The notes below the pieces were generated by a model that saw nothing but the letters and a program-made list of their open reading frames with translations, searched no databases and was not told the DNA's origin. The position numbers and the translations under genes are program-made. Positions 27,711 to 36,564 of a stretch of 64,000 nucleotides of DNA are shown piece after piece (positions within the stretch are counted from its first letter, which is position 1; each line of letters begins with the position of its first letter). The DNA is from Kitasatospora fiedleri. GTDB lineage: Bacteria > Actinomycetota > Actinomycetes > Streptomycetales > Streptomycetaceae. The stretch is from the NCBI RefSeq assembly GCF_948472415.1, contig NZ_OX419519.1:1674001-1738000 (forward strand), given 5' to 3'.

Positions 27711-27845
27711 TCATTCGTTCCCGCACTACCCTCCGGCCTATTGGAGAAACCGCCGGAATGCGGCGCTCCGGAGCGCCGGGGAGCGTGATTTCCCCCACCC
27801 TCCGCCCCTTTCCCCCGCCGCGGCCCCGGGGGTTGAACTGCCGCT

Positions 27846-28955
27846 ATGGAGAACCCGGGGACGACACGTCACCGCCGGGTGACAGATCGGCCGAATAGCC
27901 CGGGTCTCTCCGGGCCGACCGGTAATGTCGAGGCCGTGCCAGCCAAGCCCGAATCCCCCGAGCAACCGATATCGACCGCACCGCGCACGGTTCCGGTCCG
28001 ATCCGGACACGGTTCCCTCACCGGAACGACCGATTCCGCGCTCCCGTCGATCAGTCGGCGGCACGCCCTGCTCTTCGGCCTGGTCGGGGTGCTCTACCTG
28101 GCGGTGGTCCTGGCCATCCTGTACGACTCCCCGCTGGTCGACCTGGACTGGTCCCTGCAGCAGCTGCGGCCGTACCGGCAGTGGCCCGGGGCGCTGCCCT
28201 ACCTCGACATCTGGGTGATCGCCGGACAGCGCGGCCCGACCGCGATCGCGGCCTGCCTGTGGCTGGGCTGGCGCTGCTACCGCGCGCACTCCGCCCGGCC
28301 GCTGCTGGTGATGGGGATGGCGCTGCTGCTGCTGAACGTCACGGTCGGCGGGGTGAAGATCCTGACCGGCCGGTTGGGCCCGCACTACGCGCACTACGTG
28401 GGCTCGCCCGAGCTGTTCTCCGGCGGCAGCATCTTCCCCTCGGGACACACCGCGAACGCCGTGGTCACCTGGGGCGTGCTGGCCTACCTGGCCACCCGCT
28501 GGCGGCGCACCGGCACCGTGCTGGCCGGGCTCACCGCGGCCTCGATCGGGCTGACCACCGTCTACCTGGGCACCCACTGGATCTCGGACGTGTTCGCGGG
28601 CTGGGCGGCGGGCGCGCTGGTGCTGCTCTCGCTGCCGCTGGCCGAGCCGGCCGTCGCCGCGCTGGACCGGCGGGTGCTGGCCGCCTGGCACCGGGAGGGC
28701 CGCTTCGCCCGCCCGGCCGCCGCGCCCCGGCCCCGCCCGACGGCGGCGGCCCGCCCGGCGTGGCCGCCGCACCCGCTGCCGTCCTCAGCTCAGCCCGCCC
28801 AGGCGCGCTCCACCACGCCGTCGCACACCGTCAGGTTGAGCCGGTCCGAGCGGTACTCCATGGTCAGCAGCGCCTCCGGCGCCAGCACCCGCACGGTGCG
28901 CCAGCCGCGCTCGGCAGCCAGTGCCCGGGCCGGTTCCACCGGCAGCCCCGGGTAG
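27846..28955 (+). CDS. PAP2-family membrane phosphatase
   Basis: Membrane lipid phosphatase with about six spans (HALLFGLVGVLYLAVVLAIL onward) and the phosphatase motifs KILTGRLGPHY, IFPSGHTANA (catalytic His) and TVYLGTHWISD (HxxxD). Likely substrates are undecaprenyl, phosphatidyl or diacylglycerol phosphates. The hydrophilic N-terminus of about 70 residues may be shorter if GTG at 27936 is the real start. The last 50 residues (from about 28790) overlap the opposite-strand gene and look unlike a PAP2 tail, so the real C-terminus may be shorter or a frameshift may exist. Confidence 0.8.
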   Translation: MENPGTTRHRRVTDRPNSPGLSGPTGNVEAVPAKPESPEQPISTAPRTVPVRSGHGSLTGTTDSALPSISRRHALLFGLVGVLYLAVVLAILYDSPLVDLDWSLQQLRPYRQWPGALPYLDIWVIAGQRGPTAIAACLWLGWRCYRAHSARPLLVMGMALLLLNVTVGGVKILTGRLGPHYAHYVGSPELFSGGSIFPSGHTANAVVTWGVLAYLATRWRRTGTVLAGLTAASIGLTTVYLGTHWISDVFAGWAAGALVLLSLPLAEPAVAALDRRVLAAWHREGRFARPAAAPRPRPTAAARPAWPPHPLPSSAQPAQARSTTPSHTVRLSRSERYSMVSSASGASTRTVRQPRSAASARAGSTGSPG

Positions 28956-28975
28956 TCGTCCAGCCGGTCGTCCAT
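28790..28975 (-). CDS. I78-family peptidase inhibitor-like small protein
   Basis: 61 residues matching the I78 (potato-inhibitor-like) pattern: ALAAERGWRTVRVLAPEALLTMEYRSDRLNL then VERAW. The conserved Gly-Trp, Val-Arg-Val, Met/Thr-x-Asp/Glu-Tyr-Arg and Arg-Leu-Asn are all present. No signal peptide, so it may act in the cytoplasm or be exported another way. Its 3' half overlaps the 3' end of the PAP2 gene on the other strand. Confidence 0.72.
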   Translation of the reverse strand: MDDRLDDYPGLPVEPARALAAERGWRTVRVLAPEALLTMEYRSDRLNLTVCDGVVERAWAG

Positions 28976-29055
28976 CGTCCCGCCTCCCCGTTCCCGAAAG
29001 GGTGGTGCCCCGCGAGGGGTCCTACCCTGGAAGGGTACGAGGGAGGCGGTTGCGT

Positions 29056-29331
29056 ATGCGGCGGGCCAGGACGCCGAAGGTGTGGCGGAGCGGGAGCGAG
29101 CCGGTCACCGCGCGCAGTGACCTGAAGCTGCGGTTCCTGCTGTCGGTGCTGTTCGTGCCGTTCTTCGCGCTGTGCACGGCCGGGTTCGCGGTGTGGGCCG
29201 CGCTGGCCTCCCCGCACGGCGCGCCCAGCAGCGGGACGCTGGTGGTGTTCGCGGTGGGCTGCGGGGTGCTGACCCTGGTGGCGGCGGCGGACCTGTGGGT
29301 CGTGGTGCGCCGCCGCCGCACCGAGCTGTGA
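29056..29331 (+). CDS. DUF6343-like two-span membrane protein
   Basis: 91 residues: a polar N-terminus (GSEPVTARSDLKLR), two membrane segments (FLLSVLFVPFFALCTAGFAVWAAL and TLVVFAVGCGVLTLVAAADLWVVV), then RRRRTEL. The arrangement and the SEPVTARSDL motif are those of a small actinobacterial family. GGGAGG lies upstream of ATG 29056. Converges with the hopanoid operon end. Function unknown. Confidence 0.75.
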   Translation: MRRARTPKVWRSGSEPVTARSDLKLRFLLSVLFVPFFALCTAGFAVWAALASPHGAPSSGTLVVFAVGCGVLTLVAAADLWVVVRRRRTEL

Positions 29332-29367
29332 GCCCGCGGCGCCGTCAGGCCGGTGCCGCGGGCCCGG

Positions 29368-30759
29368 TCAGCGCGAGCCGACCGCCTGCTTGACCAGGGT
29401 CCGCCCGAAGTCCCACATCAGGCCGCTGCCGCGGTGGGCGTCGTCCATCACCTCGGTGAAGGCGTCGACGAAGCGGTCGACCTCCTTCTCGGTGACGATC
29501 AGCGGCGGGATCAGCTTGATCACCTCCAGGTGGTCGCCGGAGACCTGGGTGAGGATACGGTGCCGCTGGAGCAGCGGGACGACCACCATCTGTGCGAACA
29601 GGCCCTTGCGGGCGGCCTGCAGCGCCGTCCAGCCGGTGCGCAGCTTGAGCGACTTGGGGCGGCCGAACTCGATGCCGATCATCAGCCCGCGCCCGCGCAC
29701 CTCGGCGAGCAGCTCGTACCGCTCGGTCAGCGCCGCCAGCCTGGTCCGGAACAGCTCGCCGACCTTCGCGGCGTTCTCCACCACGCCCTCCTGCCGCATC
29801 ACGTGCAGGGTGGCCAGGCCGGCCGCCATCGCCTGGGCGTTGGAGCCGAAGCTGGCGGAGTGGACCAGCACCCGGTCCATCGAGGAGTACACCTTCTCGA
29901 AGATCCACGACTTGCCGAGCGTCGCCCCGATCGGCACGTACCCGCCGGAGAGCGCCTTGGCGGCGCACACCAGGTCGGGGTGGACGCCCTCCTCGGCCTG
30001 GTAGGCGAAGAAGGTGCCGGTGCGGCCGACGCCGGTCTGTACCTCGTCGCAGATCAGCAGCGCCTTGTGCTCGTGCAGCAGCGCCTGGGCGGCGGCCAGC
30101 CAGCCGGGCGGCGGGGCGAGCACGCCCTTGCCCTGGATCGGCTCGACGATCAGCGCCGCGACGTCGCCCTTCTTGAGCTCCTTCTTCAGCGCGGCCAGGT
30201 CGCCGAGCGGGACCGGGGTGTCGGGCAGCAGCGGGTCGAAGCCCTTGCGGAAGCCGCCCTCGCCGTTGACGGACAGCGAGCCGGCGGTCAGGCCGTGGAA
30301 GGCGTGGTCGCAGTACAGGACGCGGCGCTTCCCGGTGGCGTACCGGGCGAACTTGAGCGCCGTCTCGACCGCCTCGGTGCCGCTGTTGCCGAAGAACACC
30401 CGGTCCAGGCCGGGCGCGTGGGCGATCAGCTGCTCGGCGAGCAGGCCGGGCAGCGGGGAGCAGTCGAAGCGGGTCAGGTCGGCCGTCTCCAGCTCCATCA
30501 CCTGCTCGATCGCGGACCGGACGGCGGGGTGGTGCCGGCCGAGCGCGAAGATGCCGAAGCCGGCGAGCATGTCGAGGTACTCGTTGCCCTCGGCGTCGTA
30601 GAAGTACGGGCCTTTGGCGCGTTCGTAGTACCGGTCGAAGCCGATGGTGTGCAGCATCCGGGGCAGCTGCGGGTTGAGGTAGCGGGCGTGCAGTTCGTAG
30701 CGCTCGCCGCCCCGGGCGTCGAGCAGGGCGGCGAGGTCGAGCGGTTCGGCCTGGGTCAC
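29368..30759 (-). CDS. hpnO: Hopanoid side-chain PLP aminotransferase (HpnO)
   Basis: 463 residues from GTG 30759 (TTGGAGC ribosome site). Class III PLP aminotransferase: GNSGTEAVETALKFAR, ICDEVQTGVGRTG (Asp and Gln near the cofactor), and the Schiff-base Lys in CAAKALSGGYVPIGA. As the final gene of a hopanoid operon it is expected to turn ribosylhopane-derived aldehyde into aminobacteriohopanetriol, as in S. coelicolor. It ends the operon, 36 bp short of the convergent membrane protein gene. Confidence 0.88.
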   Translation of the reverse strand: MTQAEPLDLAALLDARGGERYELHARYLNPQLPRMLHTIGFDRYYERAKGPYFYDAEGNEYLDMLAGFGIFALGRHHPAVRSAIEQVMELETADLTRFDCSPLPGLLAEQLIAHAPGLDRVFFGNSGTEAVETALKFARYATGKRRVLYCDHAFHGLTAGSLSVNGEGGFRKGFDPLLPDTPVPLGDLAALKKELKKGDVAALIVEPIQGKGVLAPPPGWLAAAQALLHEHKALLICDEVQTGVGRTGTFFAYQAEEGVHPDLVCAAKALSGGYVPIGATLGKSWIFEKVYSSMDRVLVHSASFGSNAQAMAAGLATLHVMRQEGVVENAAKVGELFRTRLAALTERYELLAEVRGRGLMIGIEFGRPKSLKLRTGWTALQAARKGLFAQMVVVPLLQRHRILTQVSGDHLEVIKLIPPLIVTEKEVDRFVDAFTEVMDDAHRGSGLMWDFGRTLVKQAVGSR

Positions 30760-30778
30760 GCTGGTTCGCTCCAATCGG

Positions 30779-32704
30779 TCACTTGCGCGGCACCCTGGGC
30801 CGGTACTCCTGGGCGCCGCTCCGCGTGCCGGGCAGCAGGCGGCGGGCGTAGGCGGCGGTCTGGGCGGCGACGCCGGTGCCGGTGAGCCCGATCTCCTCGA
30901 GGATCTCACCGCGCGAGGCGTGCGCCAGGAACTCCTGCGGGATGCCCAGGTCGCGCAGCGGGGTGTCGACCTCGGCGTCCCGCATGGCCTGGGCGACGGC
31001 CGCGCCGACGCCGCCGGCCCGGCCGTTGTCCTCGACGGTGACCACCATCCGGTGCGCGGCGGCCAGCGCGACGAGGGCGGGGTCGACCGGCTTGACCCAG
31101 CGCGGGTCGACCACGGTGGCGGTGATCCCGTCGGCGGCCAGCAGCGCGGCGGCGTCCAGGCAGGCGGCGGCCATCGGGCCGACGGCGACCAGCAGCACGT
31201 CGGGGCTGGGCCCGGTGCGGGCCAGCACGTCGACGCCGCCGATCCGCTCGACCGCCGGGATCGCGGGCCCGAGGTCGCCCTTGGGGAAGCGCACCACGGT
31301 GGGGGCGTCCTCGACGGCGACGGCCTCGCGGAGCTGTTCGCGCAGCCGGTCGGCGTCGCGCGGGGCGGCCAGCCGCAGCCCGGGGACGACCTGGAGGACC
31401 GACATGTCCCACATGCCGTTGTGCGAGGCCCCGTCGTTGCCGGTGACCCCGGCCCGGTCGAGCACGAAGGTGACGCCCAGCCGGTGCAGCGCGACGTCCA
31501 TCAGCACCTGGTCGAAGGCCCGGTTCAGGAAGGTCGCATAGACCGCGACGACCGGGTGCAGCCCGCCGGTGGCCAGGCCCGCGGCGGAGGCCACCGCGTG
31601 CTGCTCGGCGATCCCGACGTCGTAGGTGCGCCCGGGGTGGGCCGCGGCGAACGGGCCGAGCCCGACCGGGTGCAGCATCGCGGCGGTGATCGCCACGATG
31701 TCGGGCCGCTCGGCGCCGAGCGCGAGCATCTCCTGCCCGAACACGGACGTCCAGGAGGCGCCGGCGGACGGGGAGACCGGCAGGCAGGTGTACGGGTCGA
31801 TCGGGCCCACCGCGTGGAAGCGGTCGGCCTCGTCCTGCTCGGCGGGCCGGTAGCCGCGGCCCTTGACGGTCAGGCAGTGCACGATGACGGGCCCGCCGAA
31901 GTGCCGGGCCTGGCGCAGCGCCTGCTCGACGGCGGCGATGTCGTGGCCGTCGATCGGGCCGAGGTACTTGAGGCCGAGGTCCTCGAACATGCCCTGCGGG
32001 GCGAAGGCGTCCTTGAAGCCCTTCTTGGCGCCGTGCAGCGCGTCGAACAGCGGCGGTCCGACCACCGGGGTGCGCTGGAGGGCGTCCTTGCCCCAGGCGA
32101 GGAAGCGCTCGTAGCCGCGGGTGGTGCGCAGGGTGGCGAGGTGGTGGGCCAGGCCGCCGATGGTCGGCGCGTAGGAGCGCTCGTTGTCGTTGACGACGAT
32201 GACCAGCGGGCGGTCCTCGGCCTCGGCGATGTTGTTGAGCGCCTCCCAGGCCATGCCGCCGGTGAGCGCGCCGTCGCCGATCACCGCGACGGTGCAGCGG
32301 TCGACGCCGAGCAGCTGGTTGGCCTTGGCGATGCCGTCGGCGTAGCCGAGCGCGGTGGAGGCGTGCGAGTTCTCGATCAGGTCGTGCTCGGACTCGGCCC
32401 GCGAGGGGTAGCCGGACAGGCCGTCCTTGGCGCGCAGCCGGCCGAAGTCCTGCCGGCCGGTGAGCAGCTTGTGGACGTACGCCTGGTGGCCGGTGTCCCA
32501 CAGCACGCGGTCGTGCGGGGAGTCGAAGACCCGGTGCAGGGCGATGCTGAGCTCGACCACGCCGAGGTTGGGGCCGAGGTGGCCGCCGGTGCGGGTGACG
32601 GCGTCGATCAGGAAGTCGCGGATCTCGTCGGCGAGCAGCGGCAGCTGCTCGGGGTGCAGGCTTCGGAGGTCGGCGGGCCCGGTGATCCGGCTCAGCAGTG
32701 GCAT
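30779..32704 (-). CDS. dxs: 1-deoxy-D-xylulose-5-phosphate synthase
   Basis: 641 residues. Condenses pyruvate and glyceraldehyde 3-phosphate with thiamine diphosphate, the first step of the MEP isoprenoid route. It contains [12 protein letters not shown], the TPP motif [18 protein letters not shown], the YLGPIDGHD segment, the pyrimidine domain ([14 protein letters not shown]) and the C-terminal transketolase domain ([14 protein letters not shown]). A second dxs in a hopanoid operon increases supply of C5 units for squalene. 124 bp separates it from hpnH. Confidence 0.93.
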   Translation of the reverse strand: MPLLSRITGPADLRSLHPEQLPLLADEIRDFLIDAVTRTGGHLGPNLGVVELSIALHRVFDSPHDRVLWDTGHQAYVHKLLTGRQDFGRLRAKDGLSGYPSRAESEHDLIENSHASTALGYADGIAKANQLLGVDRCTVAVIGDGALTGGMAWEALNNIAEAEDRPLVIVVNDNERSYAPTIGGLAHHLATLRTTRGYERFLAWGKDALQRTPVVGPPLFDALHGAKKGFKDAFAPQGMFEDLGLKYLGPIDGHDIAAVEQALRQARHFGGPVIVHCLTVKGRGYRPAEQDEADRFHAVGPIDPYTCLPVSPSAGASWTSVFGQEMLALGAERPDIVAITAAMLHPVGLGPFAAAHPGRTYDVGIAEQHAVASAAGLATGGLHPVVAVYATFLNRAFDQVLMDVALHRLGVTFVLDRAGVTGNDGASHNGMWDMSVLQVVPGLRLAAPRDADRLREQLREAVAVEDAPTVVRFPKGDLGPAIPAVERIGGVDVLARTGPSPDVLLVAVGPMAAACLDAAALLAADGITATVVDPRWVKPVDPALVALAAAHRMVVTVEDNGRAGGVGAAVAQAMRDAEVDTPLRDLGIPQEFLAHASRGEILEEIGLTGTGVAAQTAAYARRLLPGTRSGAQEYRPRVPRK

Positions 32705-32828
32705 GGCGTACCCCTCACGGCTGGTTCGGTGTGCGTGGACTGTCGGTGTCCAGCCTGCGGCCCGGCGGTCGCGGTCGCCTGTCGGCGTGGGCCGCCCGCG
32801 CGGGCGCGGGCGGCCGGCTGACGGCCGG

Positions 32829-33854
32829 TCAGACCGCCTTGGGCGAGGCGAGCGTCTCGCGGGCGGCGCGGATCGACTCCTTGAGCGAGCCCATGGTGGC
32901 GAGCACCGCGGTCGGCTCGTAGCCGCAGTGGGCCATGCAGTTGTCGCAGCGCGGGTCGCGGCCGCGGCCGTACTTGTCCCAGTCGGTCTTCTCGATCAGT
33001 TCGCGGTAGGTGGGGACGTAGCCGTCCGACATCAGGTAGCAGGGGCGCTGCCAGCCGAACAGCGAGTAGTTGGGGATGCCCCAGGCGGTGCACTCGAAGT
33101 CGACCTTGCCCTCCAGGAAGTCCAGGAAGAGCGGGCTGTGGTTGAGCCGCCAGCGCCGCCGGTTGCCGCCGGCGAACGCCGTGCGGAACAGCTCGCGGGT
33201 CTGCTCGACGCCGAGGAAGTGCTCCTGGTCGGGGGCCTTCTCGTAGGCGTAGGCCGGGGAGATCATCATCTCGTCGACCTTGAGGTCGTCGTTGAGGAAG
33301 TCCAGCACCTCGACCACGGTCTGCGCGGTGTCGGTGTTGAAGAAGGTCGAGTTGGTGGTGACCCGGAAGCCCCGCCGCTTGGCCTCCTTGATCGCCTCGA
33401 CCGCCTCCGCGAACGTCCCCTCCTTGGCCACCGAGGCGTCGTGCCGCTCCTCCAGGCCGTCGATGTGGACGGCGAAGGTGAAGTACGGCGAAGGGGTGAA
33501 CTTCTCCAGCTTCTTGCGCAGCAGCAGGGCGTTGGTGCACAGGAAGACGTACTTGCGGCGGGCCACCAGCTGGCGGACGATCTCGTCGATCTGGGGGTGC
33601 ATCAGCGGCTCGCCGCCGGCGATGGAGACCATCGGGGCCCCGCACTCCAGGACCGCGCCGACCGCCTGGGCGACCGGCATCCGCTGCTTGAGGACGCCCG
33701 CCGGGTGCTGGATCTTCCCGCAGCCCTCGCACTTGAGGTTGCAGGCGAACAGCGGCTCCAGCTCGACGATGAGCGGGAACTTCTTCCGGCCCCTGATCTT
33801 CTGCTGCATGAGGTAGGTGGACACGCGGACGGTCTGGCGCAGCGGCATGGCCAT
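32829..33854 (-). CDS. hpnH: Radical SAM hopanoid C33-adenosyl transferase (HpnH)
   Basis: 341 residues. CNLKCEGC (Cys38, Cys42, Cys45) is the radical SAM Cx3Cx2C cluster motif. [12 protein letters not shown] and a Cys-rich C-terminal end ([14 protein letters not shown]) complete the HpnH fold. It adds an adenosyl group to diploptene, creating adenosylhopane, the start of extended hopanoids. Starts three bases after the stop of hpnG, hence translationally linked. Confidence 0.93.
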   Translation of the reverse strand: MAMPLRQTVRVSTYLMQQKIRGRKKFPLIVELEPLFACNLKCEGCGKIQHPAGVLKQRMPVAQAVGAVLECGAPMVSIAGGEPLMHPQIDEIVRQLVARRKYVFLCTNALLLRKKLEKFTPSPYFTFAVHIDGLEERHDASVAKEGTFAEAVEAIKEAKRRGFRVTTNSTFFNTDTAQTVVEVLDFLNDDLKVDEMMISPAYAYEKAPDQEHFLGVEQTRELFRTAFAGGNRRRWRLNHSPLFLDFLEGKVDFECTAWGIPNYSLFGWQRPCYLMSDGYVPTYRELIEKTDWDKYGRGRDPRCDNCMAHCGYEPTAVLATMGSLKESIRAARETLASPKAV

Positions 33855-33857
33855 GGC

Positions 33858-34525
33858 TTAGCTCGCCTCCTGGGGGAGCGTCGAGGGCTGTGGGTTCGTC
33901 GGCTGGGCGGGCGCGGCAACGGCCTGCCGGTGCCACGCGGTGAGGGCGGGGACGGCGGCGCGCAGGGTCCGCCAGGCCTGCACCCCGGCGGGCAGGGTGC
34001 CGGGGCGGATCAGTTCCCGCTCGGGGGTGTCGACCACCACCCGCAGCACGGCCGCGGGCAGGTCGGGGGCGTGCGCGGCCCGGGCGGCCAGCACGGCGGC
34101 GGCCTCCATGTCGACGGCGAGCGCGCCCTCGCGGTGCAGCCGGGCCCGTTCGGCGCCGCGCACCACGTGGTCGGCGGTGCGGTGGGTGCCGAGGTGGACC
34201 CGCAGGCCGGCCTCCTCCAGGGCGGTGGCCAGCGCGGGTGCGGAGGCCAGCGGGTGGTCGCCGCCCTCGGCGTCGGTGACCCGGTCGGCGACGATCACCT
34301 CGCCGGGGCGCACCCCGGGCCCGAGCGCGGCGCCGAACCCGGCGACCAGCAGCGCGCCGTAGCCGCCGGCGTCGAGCAGGGCGGCGGCCTGCCGCCCGGC
34401 GGCCCGGCGGCCCATGCCGGTGCGGGTCAGCACCGGGGGCCGCCGACCGCGCCGGACCAGTCACCGCCGCGCAGCGCCCAGGCTTCGGGCCCGAGCGCGC
34501 ACAGCACCAGCAGCGGGGCGCTCAC
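33858..34525 (-). pseudogene. hpnG: Adenosylhopane nucleoside phosphorylase (HpnG), one-base frame break
   Basis: Cleaves adenine from adenosylhopane. The body (190 residues) has the phosphorylase marks GYGALLVAGFGAAL, DRVTDAEGGDHPLA and VDMEAAAVLAARA (purine-binding Met-Glu). Reading from the coupled GTG 34525, SAPLLVLCALGPEAWALRGG runs 32 codons and stops at TGA; adding one C at the run GGGGG 34435-34439 joins it to VLTRTGMGRRAAG of the main frame. So the gene is either whole with a missing base in the assembly, or truncated to an internal GTG 34433. Same pattern as other breaks in this window. Confidence 0.8.
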
Positions 34526-34602
34526 GCGTCCGCCCCGGTCTCGTGGGGCGGGCGCTCCGCGCCCGCGGTCCCTTCGATGATGGGCTCACTCCGTTCGCTC
34601 AT
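34522..34602 (-). CDS. 26-residue coupled micro-ORF between shc and hpnG
   Basis: ATG 34602 overlaps the stop of shc (ATGA), and its own stop (34522-34524) overlaps the GTG of hpnG (GTGA). The peptide begins MSERSEPIIEGTAG and is hydrophilic, acidic at the end (PPHETGADA), no cysteine, no span. It fills the whole 74 bp gap and links translation of its neighbours. Whether the peptide itself works or merely passes ribosomes on is unknown; I do not recognise it. Confidence 0.5.
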   Translation of the reverse strand: MSERSEPIIEGTAGAERPPHETGADA

Positions 34603-36557
34603 CGTTCACCCGCTCGGCCGAGCGGGGCGTCGTGCACGTAGCGGCCGAGCGCGGTGACCGGGAAGACCAGCCGGTACAGGTGGTAGTTGATGGAGAAGTC
34701 CCAGGGGAAGCCGGTGCCGGTGAACTGTGGTTCGTCCCACGTCCCGTCGCCGCGCTGGGTGGCGGTGAGCCAGGCGACGCCGCGGGCGACCGGCTCGGAG
34801 TCGCGCTCGCCGGCCGCGAGCAGCGCCATCAGCGCCCAGGCGGTCTGCGAGGCGGTGGACTCGCCGCGGCCGGCCCAGGTGGCCGGGTCCTCGTAGGAGC
34901 GCATGTCCTCGCCCCAGCCGCCGTCCGGGTTCTGCCGGTCGGTCAGCCAGGCGACGGCGCGCCGGACGGCGGGGTGGCCGGGGGCGATCCCGGCGGCGAT
35001 CAGCGCGGGCACCACCGAGCCGGTGCCGTAGATGTAGTTGGTGCCCCAGCGGCCGAACCAGGAGCCGTCCGCCTCCTGGTGGCGCAGCAGCCAGGCGACG
35101 CCGCGCCGGGTGCGCGGGTCCCGGGCGCGGCCGGTCTCGGCGAGCATCTCCACCACGTGCGCGGTGACGTCCGCCGAGGGCGGGTCGATGACCTCGCCGA
35201 AGTCGCAGAACGGGAGCTTGTTGGGGAGCTTGCTGGTGTTGTCGGCGTCGAAGGCCCCCCAGGCGCCGTCCTTGGACTGCATGCCGAGGTTCCAGCGGAC
35301 GGCCCGCTCGACGGCGCCGTCCAGCCGGGCGGCGTCGGGGTGGTCGATCCGGCGCAGCGCGAGGACCACCTCGGCGGTGTCGTCCACGTCCGGGTAGGTG
35401 TCGTTCTCGAACTCGAAGGCCCAGCCGCCGGGGGCCAGCCGGGGGCGCTTGACGGCCCAGTCGCCGCGGGTGGTGATCTCCTCGTCGAGCATCCAGCCGC
35501 CGGCCCGGACCAGCGCGGGGTGGTCGCCGGGCAGTCCGGCGTCGCGCAGCGCGATGGCGGCCAGGCAGGTGTCCCAGACCGGGGACTGGCAGGCCTCCAG
35601 CCAGCGCTTGCCGTCCTCGGTGTGGACGGTGAAGGAGTCGAAGGCGGCGAGTCCGGCCTTCATCACCGGGTGGTCGAGCCGGTAGCCGAGCAGCCGCAGG
35701 GCGATCAGCGAGTAGACGGCGGGCGGCTGGATGCCGCCCCAGCAGCCGTCGGCCTCCTGCCGCTCGATGATCCAGCCGGCGGCCTGCCGCAGCGCCAGGC
35801 GGCGCACCGGCTTGATGGCGTGCCGGTGGTAGCGGTGCATCAGCTGGTCGAGCCGCTGGAACAGGCCGTCCCAGGTGTGTGGAGGGGCCAGCGGGCGCTC
35901 GGGGTACGGGTTCGCCGGGTCGGTGTGCAGCTCGGTGAGGCCGAACGGGGCGGGGCGGACCGGGCGGTGCGCGGAGACCACGGTGAGCGGGACGATGGTC
36001 TGCCGGGCCCACTGGCCGAAGGAGTAGATGTTCAGCGGTGCCCAGCTGGGCAGGAACAGCACCTCGGGCGGCAGCTCGGGGAGCTTCTCCCAGGGCCACC
36101 AGCCGAACAGGGCGAGCCAGATCCGGGTGAACACCCGGCTGGCGGCGATGCCGCCGCGCTCGCGGACGAAGGCGGCGGCGGCCCGCATGTGCGGGGCGTC
36201 CGGCGCGTCCCCGGCGAGCCGGAGGGCGACGTACGCCTCGACGGTGGTGGAGAGTTCGGGCGGGCCGCCGTGGAAGGTGGCCCAGGTGCCGTCCTCCCGC
36301 TGGCGGGAACGGACCCAGGCCGCGGTGGCCCGGGTCTGCTCCTCGGTGCGGATGCCCAGGAACTCCCTGAGCAGCAGGTCTTCGGCGTCCATGGTGACGT
36401 TGGTCTCCAGGTCGCCCTTCCACCAGCCGTCGGCGTGCTGGAGTGACAGCAGGTGTGCGGTGGCACGGCTGAGCGCCGCCGCGGGTGAGGAATCGTCAGA
36501 TCGTGTTAAGGCAACTGAGGTTTGGGGTCCGAGCCTTCCACCCGCGGTTGCTGTCAC
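34599..36557 (-). CDS. shc: Squalene-hopene cyclase
   Basis: 652 residues, the usual length. The catalytic acid motif DVDDT (390-394) is intact; several QW repeats (QHADGWWKGDL, RQEADGCWGGI, QSKDGAWGAF, QEADGSWFGRW, QNPDGGWGED, QRGDGTWDE) stabilise the barrel. Cyclises squalene to hopene and hopanol at the membrane surface. Downstream of the polyprenyl synthase with 7 bp between, upstream of the micro-ORF with four-base overlap: a tight operon. Confidence 0.96.
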   Translation of the reverse strand: MTATAGGRLGPQTSVALTRSDDSSPAAALSRATAHLLSLQHADGWWKGDLETNVTMDAEDLLLREFLGIRTEEQTRATAAWVRSRQREDGTWATFHGGPPELSTTVEAYVALRLAGDAPDAPHMRAAAAFVRERGGIAASRVFTRIWLALFGWWPWEKLPELPPEVLFLPSWAPLNIYSFGQWARQTIVPLTVVSAHRPVRPAPFGLTELHTDPANPYPERPLAPPHTWDGLFQRLDQLMHRYHRHAIKPVRRLALRQAAGWIIERQEADGCWGGIQPPAVYSLIALRLLGYRLDHPVMKAGLAAFDSFTVHTEDGKRWLEACQSPVWDTCLAAIALRDAGLPGDHPALVRAGGWMLDEEITTRGDWAVKRPRLAPGGWAFEFENDTYPDVDDTAEVVLALRRIDHPDAARLDGAVERAVRWNLGMQSKDGAWGAFDADNTSKLPNKLPFCDFGEVIDPPSADVTAHVVEMLAETGRARDPRTRRGVAWLLRHQEADGSWFGRWGTNYIYGTGSVVPALIAAGIAPGHPAVRRAVAWLTDRQNPDGGWGEDMRSYEDPATWAGRGESTASQTAWALMALLAAGERDSEPVARGVAWLTATQRGDGTWDEPQFTGTGFPWDFSINYHLYRLVFPVTALGRYVHDAPLGRAGER

Positions 36558-36564
36558 TCTTACG

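Noticed and set aside
27846-27936. Long PAP2 N-terminus as an extra domain
   Set aside because: The 30 codons are polar and unlike any fold; a later GTG start is equally likely, so no domain is claimed.
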